Source of the DNA: Acidianus brierleyi
GTDB lineage: Archaea; Thermoproteota; Thermoprotei_A; Sulfolobales; Sulfolobaceae
Assembly (NCBI RefSeq): GCF_003201835.2
Contig: NZ_CP029289.2
Span: forward strand, 1,178,001 to 1,242,000
Direction: 5' to 3'
DNA: 64,000 bases
A model generated the notes under the pieces. The model did not search any database. It worked only from the letters and a program-made list of their open reading frames with translations, and was not told where the DNA came from. A program made the position numbers and the translations under genes. This document shows, piece after piece, positions 18,082-27,489 of the stretch; positions within the stretch are counted from its first letter, which is position 1, and each line of letters begins with the position of its first letter.

Positions 18082-20013
18082 ATGTCACAACAAGAAAACC
18101 TTCCCTTTGACGAAGAGTATTATCAACCTCCTTATAAAGCAGTTTATAGAGAATCAATTGAAAATGCTGAAAAATTTTGGAGAAAAATGAGTGAAGAATT
18201 AGAATGGTTTTATCCATATGAGAAGGTTCTTGATGAAACTAACGCTCCTTTTTATAGATGGTTTAGTGGTGGAAGAATAAATATTAGTTATAATGCTCTA
18301 GACAGAAATTTAAAAAGTAGAGGAAATAAAATAGCTATTTATTGGGAAAATGAAAAAGGAGAAAATATAGGATTAACTTACTCTCAACTTTATAATGAAG
18401 TCAACAGATTTGCTAAGGTTCTTCAAGATTTAGGAATAAAAAAGGGAGATAGGGCAGTAATATACTTGCCTTTAATGCCAGAACTTCCTATATCAATGCT
18501 GGCATTAGCGAGATTAGGAGCAATACATAGTATAGTATTCTCTGGCTTTTCGGTTCAGGCATTAATAGACCGAATTAACGATGCAAAAGCTAAGATGGTC
18601 ATAACTACTACGCACACTATGAGGAGAAATAAAAGAGTTGAATTAAAAGGAATAGTTGACCAAGCTGTTGAACAGACGCCGTCTGTAGAAAATGTTCTTG
18701 TAATAAAAAGAAATGAAGAACCAGTAATGAAAAAGAAAGACGTACTCTATCAAGATCTAGCCAAAAGAACTGGTTATAAAAAAGTTGAAGTTGAAGAGAC
18801 GTCTTCTACTGATCCTTTATTTATCTTATATACCTCCGGAACTACTGGAAAACCTAAGGGAATATTCCATCTTCATGGAGGATATGGAATATGGACTTAT
18901 CTAACTACAAAATGGGTATTTGACCTTAGAGATAACGATGTGTTCTTTAATACTGCAGATATAGGCTGGATTACTGGACATTCTTACATAGTTTATGGAC
19001 CTTTACAAGCTGGCGCTACAGTTCTAATGTATGAAGGAGTCCCAGATTATCCAAATCCTGATAGATGGTGGGAATTAGTTGAGAAATATAATGTGACAGT
19101 TTTCTATACTTCTCCAACAGCTATAAGGTCTCTGATGAAGTATGGGGAGGACTGGATAAAGAATCATGATTTATCGACATTAAGAATTTTAGGAAGCGTA
19201 GGAGAGCCAATAAATCCTGAAGCATGGAGATGGTATTATAAAAATATCGGGAACTCCTCTTTGCCTATAGTAGATACATGGTGGCAGACTGAAACTGGAG
19301 GAATAATGATTTCCGCTACGCCAGGCTTAGGAAATTACATGTTAAAGCCTAGCGCCAATGGGTTACCTTTGCCAGGAGTTGATGCTGACGTTTTTACAGA
19401 AGAAGGAATTCCTACTAATCCTAGAGAAAAAGGCTATATTGTTATAAAAAGACCCTGGCCTGGAATGCTAGCAGGAGTATGGAACGATCCAGATAGATAC
19501 ATAAAAACATATTGGTCAAAATTCCAAGGAGTGTACTATCCAGGGGATTACGCAGTAAAGGATGAGGATGGCTTCTTCTTTATACTAGGAAGAGCAGATG
19601 AAGTGTTAAAGATAGCAGGACATAGAATTGGAACTAGGGAAATAGAGGATATATTAATTTCTCATCCTGCAGTAGCTGAGTCTGCAGTAATTGGTATCCC
19701 TGATCCAGTTAGAGGTGAAACTGCAGTAGCTGCAGTAGTACTTAAACAAGGATATACACCGTCTTCTCAACTTAGGAAGGAATTGGAAGATTATGTTAAG
19801 AAAACCTTAGGTTCAATAGTGATATTTGGAGGAATATATTTTGTTTCTAAATTACCTAAGACAAGATCAGGCAAAATAATGAGAAGATTGGTAAGGTCAG
19901 TAATTTCTGGACAGACACTTGGTGATGTATCTACATTAGAAGATGAAACGTCAGTAGATGAACTAAAGAAAGTCATAGAAGAGTTCTCTAAAGAAATTAA
20001 AAATCAATCATAA
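18082..20013 (+). CDS. acs: Acetyl-CoA synthetase (AMP-forming)
   Basis: A 643-residue adenylating enzyme, the normal length for Acs. The N-terminal Acs domain (YQPPYKAVYRESIENAEKFW) is followed by the P-loop-like core YTSGTTGKPKG at residues 250-260, the DTWWQTETGG substrate-pocket motif near 400, the YPGDYAVKDEDG hinge region near 490 and the catalytic lysine in PKTRSGK (Lys598). It converts acetate, ATP and CoA to acetyl-CoA, AMP and PPi in the cytoplasm. The WWQTE tryptophan favours acetate or other short acids such as propionate. In Sulfolobales, related enzymes also act in the 3-hydroxypropionate/4-hydroxybutyrate cycle, but the divergent acetate permease favours acetate. Confidence 0.92.
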   Translation: MSQQENLPFDEEYYQPPYKAVYRESIENAEKFWRKMSEELEWFYPYEKVLDETNAPFYRWFSGGRINISYNALDRNLKSRGNKIAIYWENEKGENIGLTYSQLYNEVNRFAKVLQDLGIKKGDRAVIYLPLMPELPISMLALARLGAIHSIVFSGFSVQALIDRINDAKAKMVITTTHTMRRNKRVELKGIVDQAVEQTPSVENVLVIKRNEEPVMKKKDVLYQDLAKRTGYKKVEVEETSSTDPLFILYTSGTTGKPKGIFHLHGGYGIWTYLTTKWVFDLRDNDVFFNTADIGWITGHSYIVYGPLQAGATVLMYEGVPDYPNPDRWWELVEKYNVTVFYTSPTAIRSLMKYGEDWIKNHDLSTLRILGSVGEPINPEAWRWYYKNIGNSSLPIVDTWWQTETGGIMISATPGLGNYMLKPSANGLPLPGVDADVFTEEGIPTNPREKGYIVIKRPWPGMLAGVWNDPDRYIKTYWSKFQGVYYPGDYAVKDEDGFFFILGRADEVLKIAGHRIGTREIEDILISHPAVAESAVIGIPDPVRGETAVAAVVLKQGYTPSSQLRKELEDYVKKTLGSIVIFGGIYFVSKLPKTRSGKIMRRLVRSVISGQTLGDVSTLEDETSVDELKKVIEEFSKEIKNQS

Positions 20014-20183
20014 ATTTTCACAATATACTAAACGATTAAATTTTTATTTTTAAATATTATCTCGTTTTAGAGAAGCATCTCTGAATTTTATATTTGGTAT
20101 ACTAAATTATTAAAATATACTAAATCTAATTACATTAACTTTTTATAGAAAAACGTATAAGTTAAATTTCTTTATTATAATTT

Positions 20184-20795
20184 ATGATTAGTAAAGAAGT
20201 TAAGATTAACTTGAAGAACGCTAACAGTAAGGTTATTCTAAACGAGATATTTGATATAGATAACCTCCCTAAATTATGGAAATACCTTCAAAAAGTAGAA
20301 AAAATAGATTCCATCTCGTATATAGCAGAATTTAAAGTATTTATGAGATTTAGATTCTTAATGAAAAGAGAAATATCTGAATATTCGGTAGTGCATTCTG
20401 GTGTAATGAAATTCCCTAAAGCTTCTTTTACATTTTCTGTAAATGTTATACCTTTGAGAGATGAATCATTAGATATGATCGTTAGAGGTGATTACCAAGG
20501 TCCCTTAGAAAGATTAGCTGGAAGTCCTATGCAATCGTTTTTAAACAATTTTGTGGAAAAATTTTCTAATAAGATCCATTTTCAGACTTTCGAAAATTTT
20601 ACAACTCTGATCAATGAAGGAATAGAACAAAGTAAGAATTATGATGGAAAGATAAAAATTTCTGTGGATGAATGTGAAGCATTTTTCGAAAACGGAAAAA
20701 TTGTAGAGATAACATGTGGAAGAATTAAAGACGATGATGCAATGAAAGAACTTTCTTCTAAGAAGATATATAACGCAATTATTGATTATTTATGA
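20184..20795 (+). CDS. SRPBCC (START-like) domain protein
   Basis: A 203-residue soluble protein. Alternating beta strands and a long helix in the first 145 residues fit the helix-grip fold seen in Sulfolobus proteins of the DUF3211 type, followed by a small C-terminal alpha/beta extension (KIKISVDECEAFFENGKIVEI). No signal peptide or catalytic motif is seen. The family binds hydrophobic ligands in a deep cavity; the ligand here is unknown. It stands alone between the acs gene and the 20957 pair. Confidence 0.6.
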   Translation: MISKEVKINLKNANSKVILNEIFDIDNLPKLWKYLQKVEKIDSISYIAEFKVFMRFRFLMKREISEYSVVHSGVMKFPKASFTFSVNVIPLRDESLDMIVRGDYQGPLERLAGSPMQSFLNNFVEKFSNKIHFQTFENFTTLINEGIEQSKNYDGKIKISVDECEAFFENGKIVEITCGRIKDDDAMKELSSKKIYNAIIDYL

Positions 20796-20956
20796 TATAA
20801 TACTTACAATCAAACTAAATCGATTTAAATAATAGTATATACTATTAGAATTCTTTGTATCATAAAAATATAACTAAATAAAAACAGGAATTTTTAACTC
20901 TGTTTAATACATTGAAATAAACTTATAATGACAAAATATATAAGGGATAATCTGTA

Positions 20957-21340
20957 GTGACTAATATGCTAAGGCCATTAGTAGCAGTCGATTTAAATTC
21001 TCGGATTGACTATCTAACGCTATACAAATTTATGGAAGGATTATTGAAGAAATTTAAGGTAGTAGATACTGTGTTCATAATGGATGACAAAAGTATAGTT
21101 GAAATAGATGAGAATAAAGTCTTTAGAGTATCAGATTCTTACTCTTTTGTGGAGGTAGTAAGAAACTTAAAAGAATTGTCAGAAAAGAAAGGCACACTTG
21201 ACTTGAAAAGTTTAATTATGCTTCAAAAAGAGTTGGGGAGAAGTCTAGTAGTACTAGTGAGTAATAGGAAAGCTAGATCTCTTGGTAACTTGTTAATAGT
21301 TTTTGATGGAAAGAAAGTAAAGACCTTGGCTGGGAACTGA
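20957..21340 (+). CDS. Hypothetical protein (alpha/beta)
   Basis: A 127-residue protein with GTG start; an ATG three codons later (20966) is an alternative. Strand-helix alternation (PLVAVDLNSRIDYLTLYKFM, VDTVFIMDD, SLVVLVSN, NLLIVFDGKKV) suggests a compact Rossmann-like or VWA-like fold, but no MIDAS motif is complete. The stop shares a base with the next start (TGATG), so translation of the two is coupled. Not recognised. Confidence 0.6.
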   Translation: MTNMLRPLVAVDLNSRIDYLTLYKFMEGLLKKFKVVDTVFIMDDKSIVEIDENKVFRVSDSYSFVEVVRNLKELSEKKGTLDLKSLIMLQKELGRSLVVLVSNRKARSLGNLLIVFDGKKVKTLAGN

Positions 21341-21798
21341 TGAAATTTTGTAAAGAAAATGGAAATTACGGAATAGAATTTAATGGGAATTACGTATCCC
21401 TTATTTCGGGAAAAATATTTTTTGAAGCTATAGATAACTGTTTTGAAATACCAATAGAAATTGATGAAAGAAATCTTTTTTATAAAGAATTAAGAGTTCC
21501 ATTACCTTACAATTTAAAGGCAAACTTAGCTAGAGCTCTATTTATATTGCTAGGTGAGGTATCTAACGATATTTTCTACTATAGAAGAACCAAGATATTT
21601 ATTGACTCAAAAATGAAGGATATAGATCTTAATGCTGAGAGAAAATTCTCAAAAATTTGCGGCAACTATGGAAGCACAGTCATGTACTATTGTATAGGAA
21701 ATGAGACTTTCGCCATATTATCTCCTAATAAAGAAGAAGGAGAAAGCGCTTTTCAAAATTTTAAGGAATTTTATTATTTCGTAAAATCTTTAAGATAG
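21340..21798 (+). CDS. Hypothetical protein
   Basis: A 152-residue protein with no signal peptide or membrane segment. The N terminus has a beta-hairpin pattern (GNYGIEFNGNYVSLISGKIFF) and the middle is helical. It contains three cysteines in CGNYGS and YYCIGN-type contexts but no metal motif. It is translationally coupled to the preceding gene. The last 9 bp overlap the end of the convergent MFS gene. Not recognised. Confidence 0.55.
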   Translation: MKFCKENGNYGIEFNGNYVSLISGKIFFEAIDNCFEIPIEIDERNLFYKELRVPLPYNLKANLARALFILLGEVSNDIFYYRRTKIFIDSKMKDIDLNAERKFSKICGNYGSTVMYYCIGNETFAILSPNKEEGESAFQNFKEFYYFVKSLR

Positions 21799-22944
21799 TA
21801 TTATCTTATCGTTCCAGAACCTAGCGAAGAACATTACTGCAGAGATAACTACTGGTATTACCAACACTAGGAAAGCATATCCTAAGCCTATTATTTGCGA
21901 AAGAGCTCCTACTATTATTGGTATAGATACAAATAGAATATTATTGTAAGCCAGAAAATAGGAATTAACAGCATTTCTTTCTATTTGTGAAGTTGACCTA
22001 GCTATCATTATAGTAGACATTGGAAATATTGAACCGTGAGGAATTCCTAAGATTGCCATGAAAATCAAAAAGCTGTAAAAACTAGGAGATAGTACCATCC
22101 CAGTTAAACCAATTAAGGTTATTAAAATTGAAATCAAAAGAGGATATCTTAATGAGTTAAAAGGTCTTATTGTCATGGAAAGTCTAGTTAAGAAGGATAT
22201 TGTAAAGAATGGTATGTAAGAAAAGTATGCTAAATCCTTTGGAACGCCAAATTTTTCAATAGCGTATATTGTCAAAAACGCTGTTAGAGCAGCAAAGGGA
22301 ACATTATATGTAGTTATAGAAAGAACTGAAGATATGAAACCTTTGTTCTTTATTGCACTCATACCGTGAGTTTCCCTTTTTACCTCAGGGAATTTAACAT
22401 ACCACGAAAGACCGAAAGCTAGAGCACCTAGAGGCAAAAATGCTAGGAATACAGATTTATACCCAAACATTGATAAAACATAACTTTCTAAAGATGGCCC
22501 TATTATTAAACTTATACTTAAACTAGTGGAATAGAGCGAGAGTAATCTTTCTGCAGTTCTTTTATCGTCAACAAGAGATGCTGAAGTAATTAAATTAGGT
22601 AATATAAGACCAAAAGCTATCCCAGCTATACCAGTTATTATCCATATTATGACTGCGTTAGATAGATAAAAGATACCTAATAAAACAAATATTATCAAAT
22701 TGGCAGATATGAATGCCTTTTTTCTGGAAGAAGATTGCAACGTAGGATTAATGTAGGAAGTAGAAATAAATGTTGAGAGAAAGACTACAGCATCTATAAT
22801 TCCAGCTAACAAATTGTCAAAACCAAAGACATACTTTCCCAAAGGAGCTAAGGTTGTTGTAACCATATTATTTGTTGCTCTTGTAGCTATAGTAATTAAT
22901 GATAAAACTAAAGCCATATATATGAAAGATCTTTTGTCACTCAT
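21790..22944 (-). CDS. MFS transporter
   Basis: A 384-residue protein with about twelve hydrophobic segments in two six-helix halves. The first half has the loop 2-3 region (SYINPTLQSSSRKKAFISANL) where MFS carriers place basic residues, and GIAGIAFGLILPNLITSASLV resembles the helix 4 glycine-rich motif. The substrate cannot be inferred. It is a single gene, convergent with 21340-21798, with its promoter in the gap before the sulfur oxygenase reductase end. Confidence 0.8.
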   Translation of the reverse strand: MSDKRSFIYMALVLSLITIATRATNNMVTTTLAPLGKYVFGFDNLLAGIIDAVVFLSTFISTSYINPTLQSSSRKKAFISANLIIFVLLGIFYLSNAVIIWIITGIAGIAFGLILPNLITSASLVDDKRTAERLLSLYSTSLSISLIIGPSLESYVLSMFGYKSVFLAFLPLGALAFGLSWYVKFPEVKRETHGMSAIKNKGFISSVLSITTYNVPFAALTAFLTIYAIEKFGVPKDLAYFSYIPFFTISFLTRLSMTIRPFNSLRYPLLISILITLIGLTGMVLSPSFYSFLIFMAILGIPHGSIFPMSTIMIARSTSQIERNAVNSYFLAYNNILFVSIPIIVGALSQIIGLGYAFLVLVIPVVISAVMFFARFWNDKIILS

Positions 22945-23081
22945 TGCAGTAGATATAGGTAACTTTGTTACTTAAAAATCTATTCTTCTTGTTTATGCAT
23001 TATTAGAAAAGTAATATAACATTGAAAAAGATAATGGCGAAAATTTAAAATAAAATTATAGAAAAATAGATGTTAAAAAAT

Positions 23082-24008
23082 TTACTCGTTTAGGTATTCT
23101 CTCCAGAATGTTCCTTCCATGACTGGGTTAATTATCCTTATGTATGGTCCGTAAATTAAAGTATCCAATGCCTCATCATGAACTTCTCTATACTCTGGAC
23201 TTAATAATACTCTACCCATTCCGAACTGTAACGCATCTAGATTAGCCCATTCTACGTGAACTATGTACTGTGGTGGTGTTGGTTTAGCTTCTGGTACCTG
23301 ATACATTACGTTATTTGGATCTGGCTCTAATGAGCCTGGGCTCTCTAATAACTGATGGAATCCTTTTGACCCGAATTGGAAGCTTCCTATTCCAGAGACG
23401 CCTATTTCTTTTAATAACATTGCACCTAGGAATCCTGGTGCTCTCTTAAACATCTCTAAGGTCTTTATTATTGCATCTTCAAATTGCTTTTCTTTTCCTG
23501 GAATTACTGTATGTTCTCCAAATGCTACTACTCTTTTTCCATAAGGCTGTGAGATTACTGGAATTTCTAATGGTTTTCCTTCTGCAAATTTCTTTCCTAC
23601 TACTGCAGTGAAATCTGTCATCTCAGTGTTTATTGGCATGTCTGCATACTTTATTTCGTAAATTGGTTCCCAAGGTCCCCAAACCATTTGTGAGGCGCAT
23701 GAGTAGCAAAGTCTAAATAGGTAACTCCAGTTTTGTCTGTGCATTTCTTCATGATCTTTCCAATCTTTCCACATTGTGTATTGTAAAACTCTTACAGTAC
23801 TACTTTCCTTAGTCATGTCCATCTTAGCTCCTCCAAATCTTTCGCCAAACGGTAATACTCCTATTTGAACGTGGTTTTGGAATCCTACGAAACCCGGATG
23901 TCTTGCTGTTACCATGCACACTTTTGGTCCTACAGCTGAGAACATTTCAAAAGTTTTAGGTTCATTTTTCAAATCTGCCATGTTTATAGCTATGTAAGGT
24001 TTAGGCAT
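23082..24008 (-). CDS. sor: Sulfur oxygenase reductase
   Basis: A 308-residue protein, exactly the length of Acidianus SOR. All known functional residues are in place: Cys31 (KVCMV, persulfide site), Cys101 and Cys104 (LCYSC), and the mononuclear iron ligands His86, His90 (DHEEMH) and Glu114 (WGPWEP). SOR forms a hollow 24-subunit particle in the cytoplasm and converts sulfur with O2 to sulfite, thiosulfate and sulfide without external cofactors. This gene is the best taxonomic marker in the window. It is monocistronic, with a TATA-like element at about 24065-24073 and a leader of about 35 nt. Confidence 0.97.
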   Translation of the reverse strand: MPKPYIAINMADLKNEPKTFEMFSAVGPKVCMVTARHPGFVGFQNHVQIGVLPFGERFGGAKMDMTKESSTVRVLQYTMWKDWKDHEEMHRQNWSYLFRLCYSCASQMVWGPWEPIYEIKYADMPINTEMTDFTAVVGKKFAEGKPLEIPVISQPYGKRVVAFGEHTVIPGKEKQFEDAIIKTLEMFKRAPGFLGAMLLKEIGVSGIGSFQFGSKGFHQLLESPGSLEPDPNNVMYQVPEAKPTPPQYIVHVEWANLDALQFGMGRVLLSPEYREVHDEALDTLIYGPYIRIINPVMEGTFWREYLNE

Positions 24009-24030
24009 ATTTGTTCACAAAATAACATAT

Positions 24031-24073
24031 CTCACCATGTCTATTAAACTTTGTTTAGTAAAAAGTATATATT
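24031..24073 (-). promoter_or_regulatory. Putative sor promoter and leader
   Basis: On the minus strand, AATATATAC (24065-24073) is a TATA-like element, and GGTGAG (24031-24036), a ribosome-site-like motif, lies 22 nt before the sor ATG. The spacing is longer than usual, so the motif may not be used. It predicts a short 5' leader rather than leaderless initiation. The exact transcription start is not known. Confidence 0.35.
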
Positions 24074-24146
24074 CTACAGAAAAGTATAACCGCGTAAAAA
24101 CAAGAATCTGTAACAAATTATAATTCCTTATTTAAAAAGATTATGT

Positions 24147-26339
24147 TTAAAAAATGGCGAAATCTTCAAACGAATTATAATATTTACTAAATATTTGTGA
24201 TATAGCACTCTTCATATTTTCCTCGACTTGTCTTGGTTTCAATCCTAACGATAAACCTGCATGATACCAGCTCTTACCTTGAAATGTTCTTGCAAATAAT
24301 GAAGCTAATAAAACATCGTCTATATCAAATTTATTCTCAAAAAAGTACTTTGTAGCTAAAGCATGAATAGCTTCAGAAACTGAATTATAAGGTAAAATAC
24401 CATTTAAATATGAAATTATTTTGGCCTTATATAGGTCTGAAATATTGCCATATTCGATCGAGGGAGTTGATCTTAAAATTTTGACCAAGACCAATGGACT
24501 TACATTAAAATACACTTGATGTGATGTTCTTAGAATCTTATCTTTTAAATTCGCAGATAAGAAAGAAGTAATACTCTTCCCTTTTTCTGACATTCCTTTT
24601 AATACAATTATGGAATATCCTCCTAAGCCCTCATTTTTCCTTGATGCTAAATATACTGGAGTAAAACCGTTTCTAAGCCAAAAATTAAGAACCTTTAATT
24701 CGGATACAAAAGACGAACCTACCCAATCTAAAGAATAATTTAATGCAATTTCAGTAACTTTATTTAATAATAACGATCCAAGTCCCTTATCTTGGAGAGA
24801 AGGTATTACAGCAATTCTCATTATTCTCCATCCTCTTAATTCTCCAAAATTTTTTAGTCTTTGATATTTTATTATTCTATGTGGAATCAAATTTCCCTCA
24901 TTTCCCTCAGCATATAACATTGATTCTATTTCACTATCGTTAAGACCTCCTTCTTCAACTATTTGAGCTACTGCAATGCCAGGATCAATTGTGAAAATTT
25001 TTTGAAATGCCATGTCTCCTAAAAGCATTAAATCGTCTGGGGAGTTTCTATAATGGGCGGATACTAATATCCCATATATTTGCCTAAGTAATTGCTCATC
25101 ACTAAAAAGAGTCTCTTGACTTATTTCAGTTAAATTGTTTGTTGATTCGGCAACCTCTGGTTCAACATCTAAAAGCATTATGTCGTATATTAATTTCTCT
25201 ACAGGATCTCCTCTTGCATATCTTATTGGATAGTCTAACTTAACCATTTGTAACTTAACATTTTTTTCTAGGTTGTTAATGTATTTTAGAAAAGCTTTTC
25301 CAGAACCTTCGTACCCATGAACTGTGGTTATCATAACAACTTTTTCCCATCTTCTCAAAATATAATCTAAATTTTCTATACCTAAAGAAGCTGCTTCATC
25401 TATAATTATTATGTCTCCATCCTCGTCTTTAGCGATTTCTGGGGCAGTCCATCTGATCCTAACATTGCCTACTCTTATTGACATTATTTTTCCTTCTTTA
25501 GATCTCAAGACCTTAATGTCAACTTTAAACAATTTTAGACCTCTAACTAATGCTTCAAGTAACTCTTTTGCAGAATAATAAGAAGGAGACGTTACTATAA
25601 TATTGATAGTATTTTCAATATTCTTAATCATGAAATTTGATAAGGCAAATCCTACAGCAACGCTTTTTCCCCTACCTCTAGGAGCTATTACAGTAAAAAC
25701 TCTCTTACCTTCCTCTTCTATGAAGTTGAATTCCTCTATAACTTTAGCTTGATCATCGGTAACGCAAAGATCGTAAAGCCTTTTGGGTATTTTAAAAATA
25801 CCCTTCTTTTTAGGTAATGAAGTCTCTGAAGAAGAATAAGGTCTAATTATTTCCTTATCTCCAAGATAAATTATTCCTCTATTTTGAAGTAACTTTTGTA
25901 AGAATCTTTTCTCAAAAAGGTCTTTTACTATATTATGTCTAGTTAGTGACGATTTATAGAGCTTATTTTTAAATATATTATCGGAATATAAGAGAACTAA
26001 CCCTCCTCCTCTAGCCATGTCTGAAAGTCTTGCTATATAATTCGGTCTGAAATCGTCTATACAATCTAATATTACTACGTCAAAGGTGCTTCCCAAATAT
26101 TTCTCTGAAGAAGAATAATCAATGTCGTTTACATTAGCTACATTCATAAACTTCTTTAATTTTTCCTTACTTCCTTCTATCCATGGATGGAAAGCATAGG
26201 CAATAGTAGCTCTAGGGTTTATTTTCAAGTACTCTTTTAAAATTACAATAGCCTTTGAAACACTATCATCACCTTGTATAAAAGCTAAATTCCTATAATA
26301 CCCTTTTTTAGCATCTAAAAACAAATTATCTAACTTCAT
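24147..26339 (-). CDS. tmcA: tRNA(Met) cytidine acetyltransferase (TmcA/Kre33 family), copy 1
   Basis: About 730 residues. Domains in order are an N-terminal DUF1726-like domain (AYAFHPWIEGSKEKL near 55), an RNA-helicase module with Walker A APRGRGKS (about residue 220) and Walker B IIIDEAASLG (about 315), a GNAT acetyltransferase domain with the acetyl-CoA loop LQDKGLG (about 520), and a C-terminal tRNA-binding domain. It makes N4-acetylcytidine in tRNA and, in thermophilic archaea, also in rRNA. GTG at 26354 and ATG at 26339 are both possible starts; GAGGTG lies 12 nt before the ATG, which I prefer. It overlaps the upstream dehydrogenase gene. A second, intact paralogue is at 35289-37583. 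Confidence 0.88.
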   Translation of the reverse strand: MKLDNLFLDAKKGYYRNLAFIQGDDSVSKAIVILKEYLKINPRATIAYAFHPWIEGSKEKLKKFMNVANVNDIDYSSSEKYLGSTFDVVILDCIDDFRPNYIARLSDMARGGGLVLLYSDNIFKNKLYKSSLTRHNIVKDLFEKRFLQKLLQNRGIIYLGDKEIIRPYSSSETSLPKKKGIFKIPKRLYDLCVTDDQAKVIEEFNFIEEEGKRVFTVIAPRGRGKSVAVGFALSNFMIKNIENTINIIVTSPSYYSAKELLEALVRGLKLFKVDIKVLRSKEGKIMSIRVGNVRIRWTAPEIAKDEDGDIIIIDEAASLGIENLDYILRRWEKVVMITTVHGYEGSGKAFLKYINNLEKNVKLQMVKLDYPIRYARGDPVEKLIYDIMLLDVEPEVAESTNNLTEISQETLFSDEQLLRQIYGILVSAHYRNSPDDLMLLGDMAFQKIFTIDPGIAVAQIVEEGGLNDSEIESMLYAEGNEGNLIPHRIIKYQRLKNFGELRGWRIMRIAVIPSLQDKGLGSLLLNKVTEIALNYSLDWVGSSFVSELKVLNFWLRNGFTPVYLASRKNEGLGGYSIIVLKGMSEKGKSITSFLSANLKDKILRTSHQVYFNVSPLVLVKILRSTPSIEYGNISDLYKAKIISYLNGILPYNSVSEAIHALATKYFFENKFDIDDVLLASLFARTFQGKSWYHAGLSLGLKPRQVEENMKSAISQIFSKYYNSFEDFAIF

Positions 26340-27267
26340 AGATTGGTTTTTCACCTCTTAATGCTAAAATCAAGTTTTTTACTGCTATTTCAGCCATTTT
26401 GTCTCTAGTCTCAATTGTTGCACTACCTAAATGAGGAGTTAAAACAACATTGTTCATAGATATTAATGGACTATCTTTAGGTAATGGCTCGTGTTCAAAT
26501 ACATCTAATGCAGCGCCTCTTATCCAACCTTCTTTTAGAGCTTTTATTAAAGCATTCTCATCTATTACTGGACCTCTAGAAGCATTTATTAAAAAAGACG
26601 ATTTTTTCATCAATTTTAATTTTTCCTCATTAACTATATGATAAGTAGTTGTGTTTAAATCTACTGCGATAACTAGAAAATCTGATTCACTGAATAATGT
26701 ATTTAAATCTACAAATTTTGCATCTACATCATGAGGAGCTCTACTATTGTATATAATGTTCATGTCGAACCCTTTTGCTCTCCTCATAACAGCCCTAGCA
26801 ATTCTTCCCATGCCTAATAAACCTAAAGTTTTTCCATATACTTCACTTCCTAGCATAAAAGTAGGATACCATGAAATTTCCCATTTTCCTTCTCTAATTA
26901 ACTTATCTCCTTCAACTATTCTTCTTGAGACTGCAATTAATAGACCAAATATAAGATCTGCCGTAGCTTCTGTAAGAACTTCAGGAGTATATGTTATAAT
27001 AATCCCACGTTTTTTTGCATATTCTACATCTATATGATCAAATCCTACACTATATGTACTTATTACCTTTAGTTTAGGTGCTGAATCTATTATTTCCTTG
27101 TCTATTCTTTCTGTTAATGTTATTAGAATCCCATCCTTATCTCTTATGTTATCTATTATCCATTCTTTGGGTGGAGGATAATTTTCCTCCCATAATGCAA
27201 CTTCTACATTTTCTGATAAATAAGATATCCAATTTCCAGGGAGCTTTTTTGTAACTAAAACTTTCAT
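26326..27267 (-). CDS. D-isomer 2-hydroxyacid dehydrogenase (glyoxylate/hydroxypyruvate reductase-like)
   Basis: A 313-residue NAD(P)H-dependent enzyme. The Rossmann motif is GLLGMGRIARAV near residue 147, with a basic NSR after strand 2 that suggests NADPH. The catalytic set is visible: Arg in INASRGPVIDE, Glu in FEHEPLP, and His in LTPHLGSAT. The enzyme class reduces 2-keto acids such as glyoxylate or hydroxypyruvate. It overlaps tmcA at its 3' end (26326-26339), so they share a message. Confidence 0.85.
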   Translation of the reverse strand: MKVLVTKKLPGNWISYLSENVEVALWEENYPPPKEWIIDNIRDKDGILITLTERIDKEIIDSAPKLKVISTYSVGFDHIDVEYAKKRGIIITYTPEVLTEATADLIFGLLIAVSRRIVEGDKLIREGKWEISWYPTFMLGSEVYGKTLGLLGMGRIARAVMRRAKGFDMNIIYNSRAPHDVDAKFVDLNTLFSESDFLVIAVDLNTTTYHIVNEEKLKLMKKSSFLINASRGPVIDENALIKALKEGWIRGAALDVFEHEPLPKDSPLISMNNVVLTPHLGSATIETRDKMAEIAVKNLILALRGEKPIYEVR

Positions 27268-27489
27268 AAAAATATCTTGTGAAAAACCATTAAAAAGGAA
27301 ATTAGATTGAAGCTAAATTATATCGAATTAACATTAACATAATGATAGATTGAATAAAATATTTTTAAATAAACGTAAAGAGTATATTCTTCACAATTTA
27401 AATTGTGTACACTATGCATAAAGTATAAACTATCTTTTTAATGTCAAAATAGAGCATCTTTATATTTTAAGTTAAAGTCTGCTAAAGTT

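Noticed and set aside
26450..27037. Plus-strand ORFs opposite the 2-hydroxyacid dehydrogenase
   Set aside because: They are shadows of a well-supported enzyme with all catalytic motifs on the minus strand.
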